From Bacteroidota bacterium (GTDB lineage Bacteria > Bacteroidota > Bacteroidia > Bacteroidales > WCHB1-69), in NCBI GenBank assembly GCA_017860455.1, contig JAGDMF010000020.1, forward strand, positions 1 to 35,140: a stretch of 35,140 bases of DNA, given 5' to 3'. Below the pieces are notes generated by a model, which was not told the origin of the DNA, made no database searches, and worked only from the letters and a program-made list of their open reading frames with translations. The position numbers were made by a program, and so were the translations under genes. Below are positions 1 through 7,426 of the stretch, in pieces. Position 1 is the stretch's first letter; each line of letters opens with the position of its first letter.

Positions 1-115
1 CTCGTTTCGCTGCAAGGGTCTGATCGGCCGGGCAGTAGCTCCCAAGGTCGCTCTGCCCGATCCGTCATCCCCTAAGCAGCTCAACTTGCGGGGTATTTGA
101 CCTGCGACCTAATGC
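1..115. other. GC-rich structured fragment at window edge, possible truncated mobile element
   Basis: These bases are far richer in G and C than the rest of the window. They contain a perfect 7-bp stem (CGGGCAG at 29-35 with CTGCCCG at 53-59) and a CCCC/GGGG pairing around 69-93. On the minus strand an ATG at 66-68 opens a frame that stays open to the window edge for 22 codons, beginning MTDRAERPWELL, with an in-frame TAG just before it. That start faintly recalls the N-termini of group II intron reverse transcriptases, but this is memory-level resemblance only. The fragment stops abruptly where a 7-base tandem repeat begins at 116. It could be the end of a structured RNA or a mobile element continuing off the window. 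Confidence 0.35.
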
Positions 116-171
116 GGGGACTGGGGACTGGTGAAGGGAGACTGGAGAAATTCGACGAAAAAAGTTCGACG
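116..171. repeat. imperfect 7-base tandem repeat (GGGGACT / TTCGACG words)
   Basis: Eight consecutive 7-base units in constant register. The first five share a leading GG with an adenine at position 5 (GGGGACT twice, GGTGAAG, GGAGACT, GGAGAAA). TTCGACG then occurs at 151-157 and 165-171, exactly 14 bases apart. It abuts the GC-rich edge fragment. Confidence 0.7.
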
Positions 172-193
172 AAATTCTTTAAAATGCTAATCT

Positions 194-221
194 GCAGACC
201 GCTGACTGCAGTCTGCTGTCT
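194..221. repeat. imperfect 7-base tandem repeat (GCAGACT word family)
   Basis: Four in-register 7-base units (GCAGACC, GCTGACT, GCAGTCT, GCTGTCT). The same word family recurs at 22904-22931, which points to a dispersed repeat family rather than chance. Confidence 0.65.
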
Positions 222-414
222 TAAAGTAGCTCCGAGGGTGCGTTATATTAGTATTTAGCAAATAACCAAACATGCTATTTTTTGAAGTATTGATATCTAT
301 TCTGATAAATGATTGGTACAGATCCTTAGCAGAATCAGTATTTTATAGATTTTACTAAAACAGAATATTTTACAAAAATCGCCACCAACCTTTTAATAGA
401 ATAGTAAAATGAAG
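222..414. other. intergenic stretch with no recognised content
   Basis: About 190 bases of AT-rich sequence between two tandem-repeat blocks. I see no open frame, hairpin or promoter motif I would defend. Confidence 0.5.
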
Positions 415-467
415 TCGATTGCTAGTGTGCTCGAATGCTCATGTGCTCAATTTTTCATTTTTCATTC
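415..467. repeat. octamer-then-heptamer tandem repeat (TCGAATGC / TTCATTT)
   Basis: Four 8-base units (TCGATTGC, TAGTGTGC, TCGAATGC, TCATGTGC) at 415-446, followed by 7-base units of the TTCATTT type to 467. The order TCGAATGC, TCATGTGC, TCAATTT, then TTCA-type heptamers recurs at 34908-34951, and a longer relative lies at 32496-32593. Confidence 0.75.
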
Positions 468-469
468 TT

Positions 470-545
470 TTTCACACAAAGAACACTAAGAAATTTCACT
501 CAGAGTTCTCTGAGATAAAATTTCTTAGTGTTCTTAGAGGTGAAA
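470..545. repeat. perfect 18-bp inverted repeat with nested inner hairpin
   Basis: Bases 479-496 (AAGAACACTAAGAAATTT) are the exact reverse complement of 518-535. Inside the loop, CTCAGAG at 499-505 pairs with CTCTGAG at 508-514, and outside the arms TTTCAC (470-475) pairs with GTGAAA (540-545). A diverged copy with 16 identical central bases lies at 32600-32672. It has no T-tract, so it is not an obvious intrinsic terminator. It is better seen as a dispersed palindromic intergenic element. Confidence 0.8.
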
Positions 546-637
546 TTATAAAGTTAAAAAAATAAAGTATTTAAAAAAAGTGTATATTGGTTGTAATGGG
601 TTCCACTATATTATAAGGTAAAAGACACAATTCACAA

Positions 638-700
638 ACATCAAACTTTAAACATCGAACGTTTAACGTAAAACGTTTAACGTTTAACATCGAACGTCTC
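638..700. repeat. nine-unit 7-base tandem repeat (ACGTTTA family)
   Basis: Nine uninterrupted 7-base units fit the pattern ACNTNNA apart from the last base of the final unit. Variants include ACGTTTA (three copies), ACATCGA (two), ACATCAA, ACTTTAA and ACGTAAA. It ends 15 bases beyond the stop codon of the minus-strand lipoprotein gene. Confidence 0.8.
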
Positions 701-715
701 AATAACAAAATAATG

Positions 716-2305
716 CTAAATGTTTGCGATTACATTAATGGTTATTATCGTTCTGATCAGTCCTTTTAAACTGTTTTCATCACTTTTCATAGTTTTCATT
801 TTCATTGTACAAGAGTATGAATCAGTCATATAGATTTCAAAATTGTCCCCAAATTGATCCCAGCTATTCATCACTTTTGTACCTTCTTCTCCCATATTTG
901 TAAACCATTTTTGTGGATATTTCGTAGTATTCAATTCCATATACCCATACGCAGAATATTTTTTAATCGAGGAAGCAAATTTTGTGGTACTCATATTTTT
1001 GGGTCCATAACTGCCACTCTTGAATCCGGAAATAGTGGTTAAGTCATTGGTAATTAAACACATATTGTTGTTGTATTGGTAATATAGTGAAATGCCGATT
1101 GGAGTAGCAACCTCTTTAAAATCAGGGTGTTCTTTCACCATTTCTTTGGGAATTAAAGTTACAATTTTATCCAAAAATTGTGAGTTTTTGAGATCAAATG
1201 CAACCCCAAATAATGGTAAAGTAACAGGTTCGTCACTATTGGGTAAAATAATCTCTGCACCACCCATTAAGTTAATCATAAAACTACCCCCTAAACCGGC
1301 GAATAGTTCCTTGAATGAGATCCCTAAATTCTTTTCTAAATCTATGAATTCTTGATTGGTTGCATATAGTTCATCCCACGCTGCAACGGCTGCATTCATA
1401 TTACTACTTGCCGCAAAAAATCCAAGAGAATTTTCAGGAAAATAGTTCAAAATTTTCTCATTAAATTGAATTGGTTTGTTGCCGTATTTTTCATACATTT
1501 TTTTCATTTCCTCATTAGGGGTAAAATTAAATGTACTTACAATCTCCCCTTTTTCAAAAGTTACGTTTCCGGAAAAATAGCTGTCAAAAATGTTATATTT
1601 TAGATTTTTAATAAGTTCCTGATAATCGGGAACACTTTTTATAATATTCGTAGATCCCCAGATTCCAATATCTTTTTTATCCTTATAGAATTTATTAAAT
1701 TCCTCATTTTTAGATATTTGGTCATTTTCGTTTAATGCAAATAATAATGTTACCTGAAAATCAATTTTTTCAGAACTAATATCATCAGTTGCAAAAATTA
1801 GTATGGCCTTGTCTTCATCCCAGGCTATAACCACATTGTCATCAACTTTACAATAGCTGGTACTGATATTTTTCACAATTTGAGGGTTATAATCAGCAGT
1901 TTGATTTGCTTCAAATATAAAATCATTAAATTTATTATTGTCATTTAATTCCATAGATAAGCAAAAATAGTTCGTATTTGGAGTTTGACTCAGATGGTAA
2001 AAAAAGATATCAGATTTAAGATTAATACCGGTTTCAGTTGGATCTTTGATTATTTTATCCATCAATTTACCTGATGCGGGATCTTCACTCTTGATATCAT
2101 TAATGATGGTAGTAAAGTTTGGATCATCCATCAGTTTATCCAATTCCCCTTTTTCAATGAGTGCTTTGGGATTAAATACCATCACCAAATTACTTGTTTT
2201 TGGAATCAGGGTTAAACTTTTCGACGGACGATTGCAAGATGAAAGGATGAGACTCAATCCAATCAACAACAAAAATAGATTTTTGATTCTTGTGAAATTT
2301 TTCAT
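716..2305 (-). CDS. DUF4836-like lipoprotein
   Basis: A 529-residue predicted lipoprotein. From the start chosen at 2305 it opens with a basic, hydrophobic signal (MKNFTRIKNLFLLLIGLSLI) ending in a lipobox LSSC at about residues 21-24, so it should be acylated and membrane anchored. The frame can be read 27 codons further upstream, but that would bury the signal peptide, so the internal ATG is preferred. The mature start (SLTLIPKTSNLVMVFNPKALIEK) and the length fit the large Bacteroidota lipoproteins assigned to DUF4836, a family of unknown function; this assignment is from memory. A minus-strand TATCTTTG (-7 type) sits at 2391-2398, giving a leader of about 80 bases. It is divergent from the barrel gene at 2450. 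No catalytic motif is seen. Confidence 0.75.
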   Translation of the reverse strand: MKNFTRIKNLFLLLIGLSLILSSCNRPSKSLTLIPKTSNLVMVFNPKALIEKGELDKLMDDPNFTTIINDIKSEDPASGKLMDKIIKDPTETGINLKSDIFFYHLSQTPNTNYFCLSMELNDNNKFNDFIFEANQTADYNPQIVKNISTSYCKVDDNVVIAWDEDKAILIFATDDISSEKIDFQVTLLFALNENDQISKNEEFNKFYKDKKDIGIWGSTNIIKSVPDYQELIKNLKYNIFDSYFSGNVTFEKGEIVSTFNFTPNEEMKKMYEKYGNKPIQFNEKILNYFPENSLGFFAASSNMNAAVAAWDELYATNQEFIDLEKNLGISFKELFAGLGGSFMINLMGGAEIILPNSDEPVTLPLFGVAFDLKNSQFLDKIVTLIPKEMVKEHPDFKEVATPIGISLYYQYNNNMCLITNDLTTISGFKSGSYGPKNMSTTKFASSIKKYSAYGYMELNTTKYPQKWFTNMGEEGTKVMNSWDQFGDNFEIYMTDSYSCTMKMKTMKSDENSLKGLIRTIITINVIANI

Positions 2306-2390
2306 AATTTTAGATTTAATGGAATTATTAATAATAAAAGTAATTAAATTCGAAACGTGTAATGATCCTTCCCCATGCAAAAACAACGAG

Positions 2391-2398
2391 CAAAGATA
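2391..2398 (-). promoter_or_regulatory. -7 promoter element for the lipoprotein gene
   Basis: The minus strand reads TATCTTTG, matching the Bacteroidota TAnnTTTG element. No convincing -33 TTTG is seen at the right distance. Confidence 0.5.
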
Positions 2399-2425
2399 AT
2401 GATTTTTTTATTCTGATATTTTTTT

Positions 2426-2433
2426 TATTTTTG
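2426..2433 (+). promoter_or_regulatory. -7 promoter element for the barrel protein gene
   Basis: TATTTTTG matches TAnnTTTG and lies 17 bases before the ATG at 2450, implying a very short leader. It lies in a T-rich stretch, so chance is possible. Confidence 0.4.
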
Positions 2434-2449
2434 CAAAAAATTACACATT

Positions 2450-3091
2450 ATGAAAAATCGAATTCTATTTCCCTTAGTCTGTTTCCTTTTATTATTAAAC
2501 ACAAATCTTAAAGCGCAAGAATTTAAGTATGGATTGGTTGGAGGTGTTGATGTTACAAATGTCAGATATATTAATACATCAGAATTTTACGATTTTCCGA
2601 GTCCTTATAATCCTATGATTTCATTTAACATAAACGGATATGTTGGGTATAAAAGTTCAGGATTCTGGGGATTTTCTGCGGAACCTGGCTTCATTCAAAA
2701 AGGGGGAAAACAGAAGTATTCACATTTAGGTAATCTTATCGATGTGAGATTTCAGTTTCATTATATTCAACTTCCCATTTATGCTGATTTTTATATCCAT
2801 AAAAGGTGGTCTATATCAGTAGGTCCTGAATTTGCCTATTTGGTTCATGCCAACGTTAAAGCTCCAGATATTTCAAATGAAATGTCTCTGAAAAATTTTG
2901 ATAGATTTGAACTTTCTGGATCAGTAGGGGTTAACTTCAAAATCAATAAACATTTTGATATTGGGTTGAAATACAACCATGCTTTCACCTCTTTTGACGA
3001 AATTATATGGACCGACGTGTGGGGATATCCTCATGGAGAATCGAAAGAATACAATTTTTATTTCCAGACCTTTGTCAGATTTAAGATATAA
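2450..3091 (+). CDS. outer-membrane beta-barrel protein (porin-like family)
   Basis: A 213-residue protein with a clear signal peptide (MKNRILFPLVCFLLLLNTNLKAQ, cleavage after the AQ region). The rest alternates polar and aromatic-hydrophobic residues in strand-length segments (for example FSAEPGFIQKGG, FHYIQLPIYADF, SISVGPEFAYLV, FDIGLKYNHAF) and ends in an aromatic strand closing with RFKI, typical of the small outer-membrane barrel families common in Bacteroidota. The role (porin, adhesin or structural) cannot be told. It is followed after 25 bases by a methyltransferase gene on the same strand, which may be co-transcribed. Confidence 0.8.
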   Translation: MKNRILFPLVCFLLLLNTNLKAQEFKYGLVGGVDVTNVRYINTSEFYDFPSPYNPMISFNINGYVGYKSSGFWGFSAEPGFIQKGGKQKYSHLGNLIDVRFQFHYIQLPIYADFYIHKRWSISVGPEFAYLVHANVKAPDISNEMSLKNFDRFELSGSVGVNFKINKHFDIGLKYNHAFTSFDEIIWTDVWGYPHGESKEYNFYFQTFVRFKI

Positions 3092-3116
3092 ATGTAAGAA
3101 CAAAAATTAATAATTT

Positions 3117-3755
3117 ATGTCTGATTTTTGGGATCAAAAATTTAATGAAGTGAAAACAATGTGGGGGTTACAACCTTCAGATTCCGCTATTTTTGTTAAT
3201 GATTTTTTCTTACAACAAAATATTAAAGATATTTTAATTCCCGGTGTGGGATATGGAAGAAATGCAAAACTATTTCTTCAAAATGGAATACAAGTTACAG
3301 GGATTGAAATTTCAGAATTTGCAATCAGTTTGGCGAAAAGTGAATTACATTTAGACTTTCCTATTTATCAGGGATCAGTAAACGATATGCCTTTTGATCG
3401 TAAAAAATATGAAGGAATTTTTTGTTATGCTTTGATTCATTTGCTGAATAAAAGAGAGCGTAAAAATTTGATAGAGAATTGTTTCAATCAGTTGCAAGAT
3501 AATGGATACATTTTTTTTGTCGCGATATCCAAAAAAACAAGTTTGTATGGATCCGGAAAACAAGTAAGCAAGGATAGATTTAAAATGGAGAAAGGATTAC
3601 ATGTTTACTATTATGATGAAGAATCAGCTACAAAAGAGTTTAAAAACTATGGATTGATTGATGTTCAAGAGATTGATGAACCCATAAAATTTATGGAGAA
3701 CCAACCCCCTCTTAAATTTATCATGATAAAGTGTCAAAAGACGGCAGAAAAATGA
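3117..3755 (+). CDS. class I SAM-dependent methyltransferase
   Basis: A 212-residue cytosolic protein. The glycine-rich SAM motif GVGYGRN is at residues 43-49, and the acidic residue at the end of the next strand is Glu64 (TGIEIS). A post-core segment GIFCYALIHLL fits motif III/IV of the Methyltransf_25-like fold. Size and layout resemble small methyltransferases near the tellurite-resistance/thiopurine group, but the substrate is unknown. The final codons run into a 7-base repeat: the stop TGA at 3753-3755 lies inside the first GAAAAAT unit, so the array starts within the coding sequence. Confidence 0.8.
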   Translation: MSDFWDQKFNEVKTMWGLQPSDSAIFVNDFFLQQNIKDILIPGVGYGRNAKLFLQNGIQVTGIEISEFAISLAKSELHLDFPIYQGSVNDMPFDRKKYEGIFCYALIHLLNKRERKNLIENCFNQLQDNGYIFFVAISKKTSLYGSGKQVSKDRFKMEKGLHVYYYDEESATKEFKNYGLIDVQEIDEPIKFMENQPPLKFIMIKCQKTAEK

Positions 3756-3788
3756 AAAATGAAAAATGAAAAATGAAAAATGAAAAAT
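3747..3788. repeat. six perfect GAAAAAT heptamers
   Basis: Six identical 7-base units in tandem, followed by a degenerate unit. The array begins within the last two codons of the methyltransferase gene and contains its stop codon. Confidence 0.9.
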
Positions 3789-3835
3789 GAATAATGTGTC
3801 AAGGTGCAGGGAGTTTCAAGTTTGCAAATTACAAA

Positions 3836-3898
3836 CTGATAACTGAAACCTGATAACTGATAGCTGACACCTTTTCGCCTTGCGCCTTTTGCTCTTCG
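3836..3898. repeat. nine-unit 7-base tandem repeat switching word without losing register
   Basis: Five units of the CTGATAA family (CTGATAA twice, CTGAAAC, CTGATAG, CTGACAC) are followed in the same 7-base register by four units of a CCTTTTG-like family (CTTTTCG, CCTTGCG, CCTTTTG, CTCTTCG). The second word resembles the array at 13130-13206. Confidence 0.8.
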
Positions 3899-3901
3899 CC
3901 C

Positions 3902-3941
3902 AATTAGCTTATTAGCTTATTATCACATTAGCTTATTATTT
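3902..3941. repeat. five-unit 8-base tandem repeat (TATTAGCT)
   Basis: Five 8-base units: AATTAGCT, TATTAGCT, TATTATCA, CATTAGCT, TATTATTT. It starts three bases after the preceding 7-base array ends. Confidence 0.75.
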
Positions 3942-3978
3942 TCTGGCACGATATTTGTATAATACATTTAAATTTGAC

Positions 3979-4010
3979 TTTGAAGGTTTCATTTTTATTT
4001 CGTACTTTTG
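3979..4010 (+). promoter_or_regulatory. promoter of the tig-clpP-clpX operon
   Basis: TTTG at 3979-3982 and TACTTTTG at 4003-4010 are separated by 20 bases, a good match to the Bacteroidota -33/-7 pair TTTG and TAnnTTTG. The tig ATG is 46 bases further on. Confidence 0.65.
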
Positions 4011-4056
4011 CAACCTCTAAATTTTAAATATAATAAAAACATAAAATTATAATATA

Positions 4057-5490
4057 ATGAACGTTAAACACGAAATGAGTGATGCTCTTGTTCAAGAGTT
4101 AGTGATTGAAATCGCAAAAGATGATTACATTGCAGAGGTTGAAAAAGAATTAAAAAAACATAGAAAAACTGCACAAGTGCCCGGTTTTCGCGTTGGAAAT
4201 GCTCCAATGCCGATGATCAAAAGATTGTATGAAAAACATTTGATCTCTGATGAAGTGAATAAACTAACCAGTAATACTTTGTATAACTACTTCGAAGAGA
4301 ATAAGATAGATACTATTTTTGAACCAATGGTTATTGATGAAAAATCAACCATTGATTTCGAAAATTCAGATCATTTTGTGTTTACTTTTGAATTCGCTAT
4401 CCGCCCAACATTTGAATTAGATCTTGCCTCTCTTCCTGTGGTGAAAACATATCAGGTTTTGGCTGACCAAAAACAAATTGATGAGTACGTAAGCCAAATT
4501 CGCAAAAGACAAGGAGAATATTCAAATCCTGATTCTATCGGTGATGATGATTATGTGACCCTTCATGCCAATGATCAAACTTTCAATTTCTTCTCCAATG
4601 ATCTTTCTGATGCCGGAAAAGCGATCTTTGTTGGAAAAAGTTTGAACGAAAAAATTGAAAATGTTTCTTTAAAAGAAGCTTTCGCCAATGAAATGATCCT
4701 TAAAAAAGCGTTAAGATTAACAGATGAAACTTACAATGTTGATGATACTTACACATACAATGTAGAGATTGGATCTATTGGCAGAGTGGGAATGGCTGAA
4801 ATTAATGATGAGTTCTTCGCCAAAGCATTCCCTGATGGTTCAGTTACCAATATGGAACAATTAGAAGCTTATGCTGCCAGTCAAATTACCGCTCAATGGA
4901 AACAGGAAACAGATCGTAAATTTATGAATGATGCGATCACAACCATCATTGACCATACTAAAATGGATCTTCCTGAGGCATTTATCAAAAGATATATCTT
5001 AAAACATGCTAATGAACCGATCACCGATGAGAAATTAGAAGAGGAGTATCCTAAATATTTGAACTCATTCAAATGGCAATTGATTGAAAATAGAATAGCA
5101 GAAACAGAGAATCTTCAAGTTTCTATGGAAGATGTGGAAGCATATATCCGCAATTTCTATTATCAAAGCTATTTCAAAAACTTCAATCAGGAAGATGTTG
5201 CTGACAGATTGAACGAATTAGTGAAAGAACAATTGAAAGATCAAAAACAAGTGAAAGCATTATATGATCAGTTGTTTGATGAAAAAATGATGCAGGTTTT
5301 GGATCAAAAAATGAACATCGAAAGAGCATCCGGTGATATTCAGGGATTTATTGAATATATTTCCGGTCAAAAAATGGAAACAGAAGAGAAACCAAAAAAA
5401 ACCAAAAAAGCGGTAAAATCAGAAGAACCAACTGAAGAAACCGAAAAACCAAAAGCCAAGAAAACAACCAAAAAGAAAGAAAATGAATAG
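4057..5490 (+). CDS. tig: trigger factor
   Basis: Ribosome-associated chaperone and peptidyl-prolyl isomerase-fold protein of 477 residues. The N-terminal ribosome-docking domain has the expected loop PGFRVGNAP at residues 42-50, aligning in number with the E. coli F44-R45-K46 loop but with Val at 46 and Asn at 48 instead of the usual lysines. The central PPIase-like region (about 150-250) is weakly conserved, as is usual in Bacteroidota. The helical C-terminal arms follow and end in a Lys/Glu-rich tail (about 440-477). It is first in an operon with clpP (8-base overlap) and clpX. Product and order match the widespread tig-clpP-clpX arrangement, so identity is secure despite the divergent sequence. 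Confidence 0.95.
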   Translation: MNVKHEMSDALVQELVIEIAKDDYIAEVEKELKKHRKTAQVPGFRVGNAPMPMIKRLYEKHLISDEVNKLTSNTLYNYFEENKIDTIFEPMVIDEKSTIDFENSDHFVFTFEFAIRPTFELDLASLPVVKTYQVLADQKQIDEYVSQIRKRQGEYSNPDSIGDDDYVTLHANDQTFNFFSNDLSDAGKAIFVGKSLNEKIENVSLKEAFANEMILKKALRLTDETYNVDDTYTYNVEIGSIGRVGMAEINDEFFAKAFPDGSVTNMEQLEAYAASQITAQWKQETDRKFMNDAITTIIDHTKMDLPEAFIKRYILKHANEPITDEKLEEEYPKYLNSFKWQLIENRIAETENLQVSMEDVEAYIRNFYYQSYFKNFNQEDVADRLNELVKEQLKDQKQVKALYDQLFDEKMMQVLDQKMNIERASGDIQGFIEYISGQKMETEEKPKKTKKAVKSEEPTEETEKPKAKKTTKKKENE

Positions 5491-6157
5491 TAATGAATTC
5501 AGAAATTATGCCCTCAAACATAGAGGCATAAGCAGCATGAAATTACACAGATATGAATCTGTGGCTGAAGGATATATTACGCCTTACATCATTGAAGAAC
5601 GCCCCATGAATATCACTCAGTTGGACGTGTTCTCCAGATTAATGAAAGATAGAATCATCTTCCTCGGAGTTCCGATCTATGATGATGTTGCCAACATCAT
5701 TCAAGCACAACTTCTGTTTTTGGAATCTCAGGATTCTGAAAGAGATATTCAAATCTATTTAAACTCACCTGGTGGTAGCGTTTATGCAGGATTGGGAATC
5801 TATGACACCATGCAATACTTAAAACCTGACATTTCTACAATATGTACGGGAATGGCAGCTTCTATGGCAGCCGTTTTGTTATGTTCAGGTACTACAGGAA
5901 AAAGATTTGCTTTGCAACACTCCAGAGTGATGATTCACCAACCGATGGGTGGAACACAAGGTCAAGCCTCCGATATCGAAATCGAAGCTCGTGAGATTCA
6001 GAAATTGAAAAAGGAATTGTACGAAATTATCGCCCACCACGCAGGTAAAGATTACGAACAAGTGTGGAAAGATAGTGATCGTGATTACTGGATGATTGCA
6101 TCTGAAGCGAAAGAGTATGGTATGATTGATGATATCCTTAGACAAGAAAAACAATAA
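5483..6157 (+). CDS. clpP: ATP-dependent Clp protease proteolytic subunit
   Basis: Serine peptidase of 224 residues that forms the ClpP barrel and degrades substrates fed by ClpX. The catalytic triad is visible: Ser127 in GMAASMA, His152 in VMIHQP and Asp201 in DRDYW. NSPGGSVYAGLGIYDTM, the oxyanion-hole region, is at residues 94-110. The start at 5483 overlaps the end of tig by 8 bases (ATGAATAG). The first 30 or so residues precede the mature core and may be a propeptide. The stop overlaps clpX by one base (TAATG), indicating tight translational coupling. Confidence 0.96.
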   Translation: MNSNEFRNYALKHRGISSMKLHRYESVAEGYITPYIIEERPMNITQLDVFSRLMKDRIIFLGVPIYDDVANIIQAQLLFLESQDSERDIQIYLNSPGGSVYAGLGIYDTMQYLKPDISTICTGMAASMAAVLLCSGTTGKRFALQHSRVMIHQPMGGTQGQASDIEIEAREIQKLKKELYEIIAHHAGKDYEQVWKDSDRDYWMIASEAKEYGMIDDILRQEKQ

Positions 6158-7368
6158 TGGCCAAAGGAAATCAACAAAAATGTAGTTTTTGCGGTAAACC
6201 CATTAGTACCAAAGAGTTATTGATTCATGGCTATGAGGCATCTATTTGTGAAGAGTGCGTAGAAACTGCAAAAAATATTGTAGATGAACATCAGACCAGC
6301 ACTAGGAAGAAAGAAGTATTGGCCTTAAAACTACTCAAACCCATCGAAATTAAAGCAAAACTCGATGAGTATGTTATTGGTCAGGATGATGCAAAAAAAG
6401 TCATTTCCGTAGCCGTTTATAATCATTATAAAAGATTGATGCATGCTCAGAAAGAGGAAAAAGAAGTGGAGATCGATAAATCCAACATCATCTTAGTAGG
6501 GGATACCGGTACGGGAAAAACACTGATAGCTCGCACAATTGCAAAACTTTTAGATGTCCCATTCTGTATTGCTGATGCTACTGTTTTTACTGAAGCCGGT
6601 TATGTCGGAGAAGATGTGGAAAGTATCTTAACCAGACTTTTACAAGCAGCTGACTACGATGTAAAAAGAGCAGAAAGAGGGATTGTATTTATTGACGAGA
6701 TCGATAAAGTGGCCCGAAAAGGGGGCGATAATCCTTCCATAACACGTGATGTTTCCGGTGAGGGTGTTCAGCAATCTTTATTAAAACTCTTAGAAGGATC
6801 AGTAGTAAATGTACCTCCTGCCGGTGGAAGAAAACATCCGGAGCAAAAGTTTATCGAAGTAAATACCCAAAATATTCTTTTTATTGGAAGCGGTGCATTT
6901 AACAGCCTCGATAAAATTATTGCAGAAAGATTAAATACCAATAAGATCGGTTATAACCAAAAAAATAGAGTGTTGGATAAAAACAATATGTTGCAATATA
7001 TCACCGCTCAGGATTTGAAATCTTTTGGTTTAATTCCTGAATTGTGTGGTCGTTTCCCAGTGCTTACCTACATGTCAACTCTTGATAGAAACGCACTTAT
7101 CCGCATCTTAAAAGAACCTAAAAATGCCCTCATAAAACAATACGAACATCTATTTGAATTTGATGGTATTAAACTCTCTTTTACAGATGATGCCATCGAT
7201 TATATCGTGGATAAAACCGTTGAACTAAAATTAGGGGCACGTGGTTTGCGCTCTGTTATGGAGAAAATTATGACTCATGCGATGTATGAATTTCCTTCTG
7301 CTGATATTAAAAAAATTGCTATTGACAAAAAATATGCTATCGAACAGTTTGGAGAAGAGCAAGTTTAA
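6157..7368 (+). CDS. clpX: ATP-dependent Clp protease ATP-binding subunit ClpX
   Basis: AAA+ unfoldase of 403 residues. The N-terminal zinc-binding domain has Cys9, Cys12, Cys31 and Cys34. Walker A is GDTGTGKT at 115-122, and Walker B is VFIDEID at about 180-186, followed by the usual pore-loop and sensor regions. The ClpP-binding loop that is IGF in Proteobacteria reads IGY here (NKIGYNQ), a form I associate with Bacteroidota. The ATG shares one base with the clpP stop. A hairpin with a T-tract at 7426-7462 would end the operon. Confidence 0.96.
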   Translation: MAKGNQQKCSFCGKPISTKELLIHGYEASICEECVETAKNIVDEHQTSTRKKEVLALKLLKPIEIKAKLDEYVIGQDDAKKVISVAVYNHYKRLMHAQKEEKEVEIDKSNIILVGDTGTGKTLIARTIAKLLDVPFCIADATVFTEAGYVGEDVESILTRLLQAADYDVKRAERGIVFIDEIDKVARKGGDNPSITRDVSGEGVQQSLLKLLEGSVVNVPPAGGRKHPEQKFIEVNTQNILFIGSGAFNSLDKIIAERLNTNKIGYNQKNRVLDKNNMLQYITAQDLKSFGLIPELCGRFPVLTYMSTLDRNALIRILKEPKNALIKQYEHLFEFDGIKLSFTDDAIDYIVDKTVELKLGARGLRSVMEKIMTHAMYEFPSADIKKIAIDKKYAIEQFGEEQV

Positions 7369-7418
7369 TTGATTTCTTAATAATTGTTTACAGGCATTCG
7401 TATTTAAAAAAAATGAAT

Positions 7419-7426
7419 TATCTTTG
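7419..7426 (+). promoter_or_regulatory. -7 promoter element ahead of the glycan operon
   Basis: TATCTTTG matches TAnnTTTG and lies about 43 bases before the ATG at 7469. No good -33 TTTG is found, only TTCG at 7397-7400. Its last base overlaps the left arm of the terminator hairpin. Confidence 0.5.

Larger units (their letters stand above)
3756..4056. other. intergenic region made largely of short tandem repeats, then tig promoter
   Basis: The 301 bases between the methyltransferase and tig hold the tail of the GAAAAAT array, a 7-base array from 3836 to 3898, an 8-base array from 3902 to 3941, and the tig promoter motif near 4003. No gene is seen. Confidence 0.8.

Noticed and set aside
1-115. 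tmRNA or RNase P RNA end
   Set aside because: I looked for the tmRNA tag, the 3' tRNA-like CCA end and the conserved RNase P core on both strands; only short, partial likenesses were found.
470-545. Intrinsic terminator
   Set aside because: The stem is strong, but there is no T-tract on either side and no gene ending next to it.
854-2399. Several plus-strand frames opposite the lipoprotein gene
   Set aside because: They overlap a longer minus-strand gene with a lipobox and have no signals of their own.
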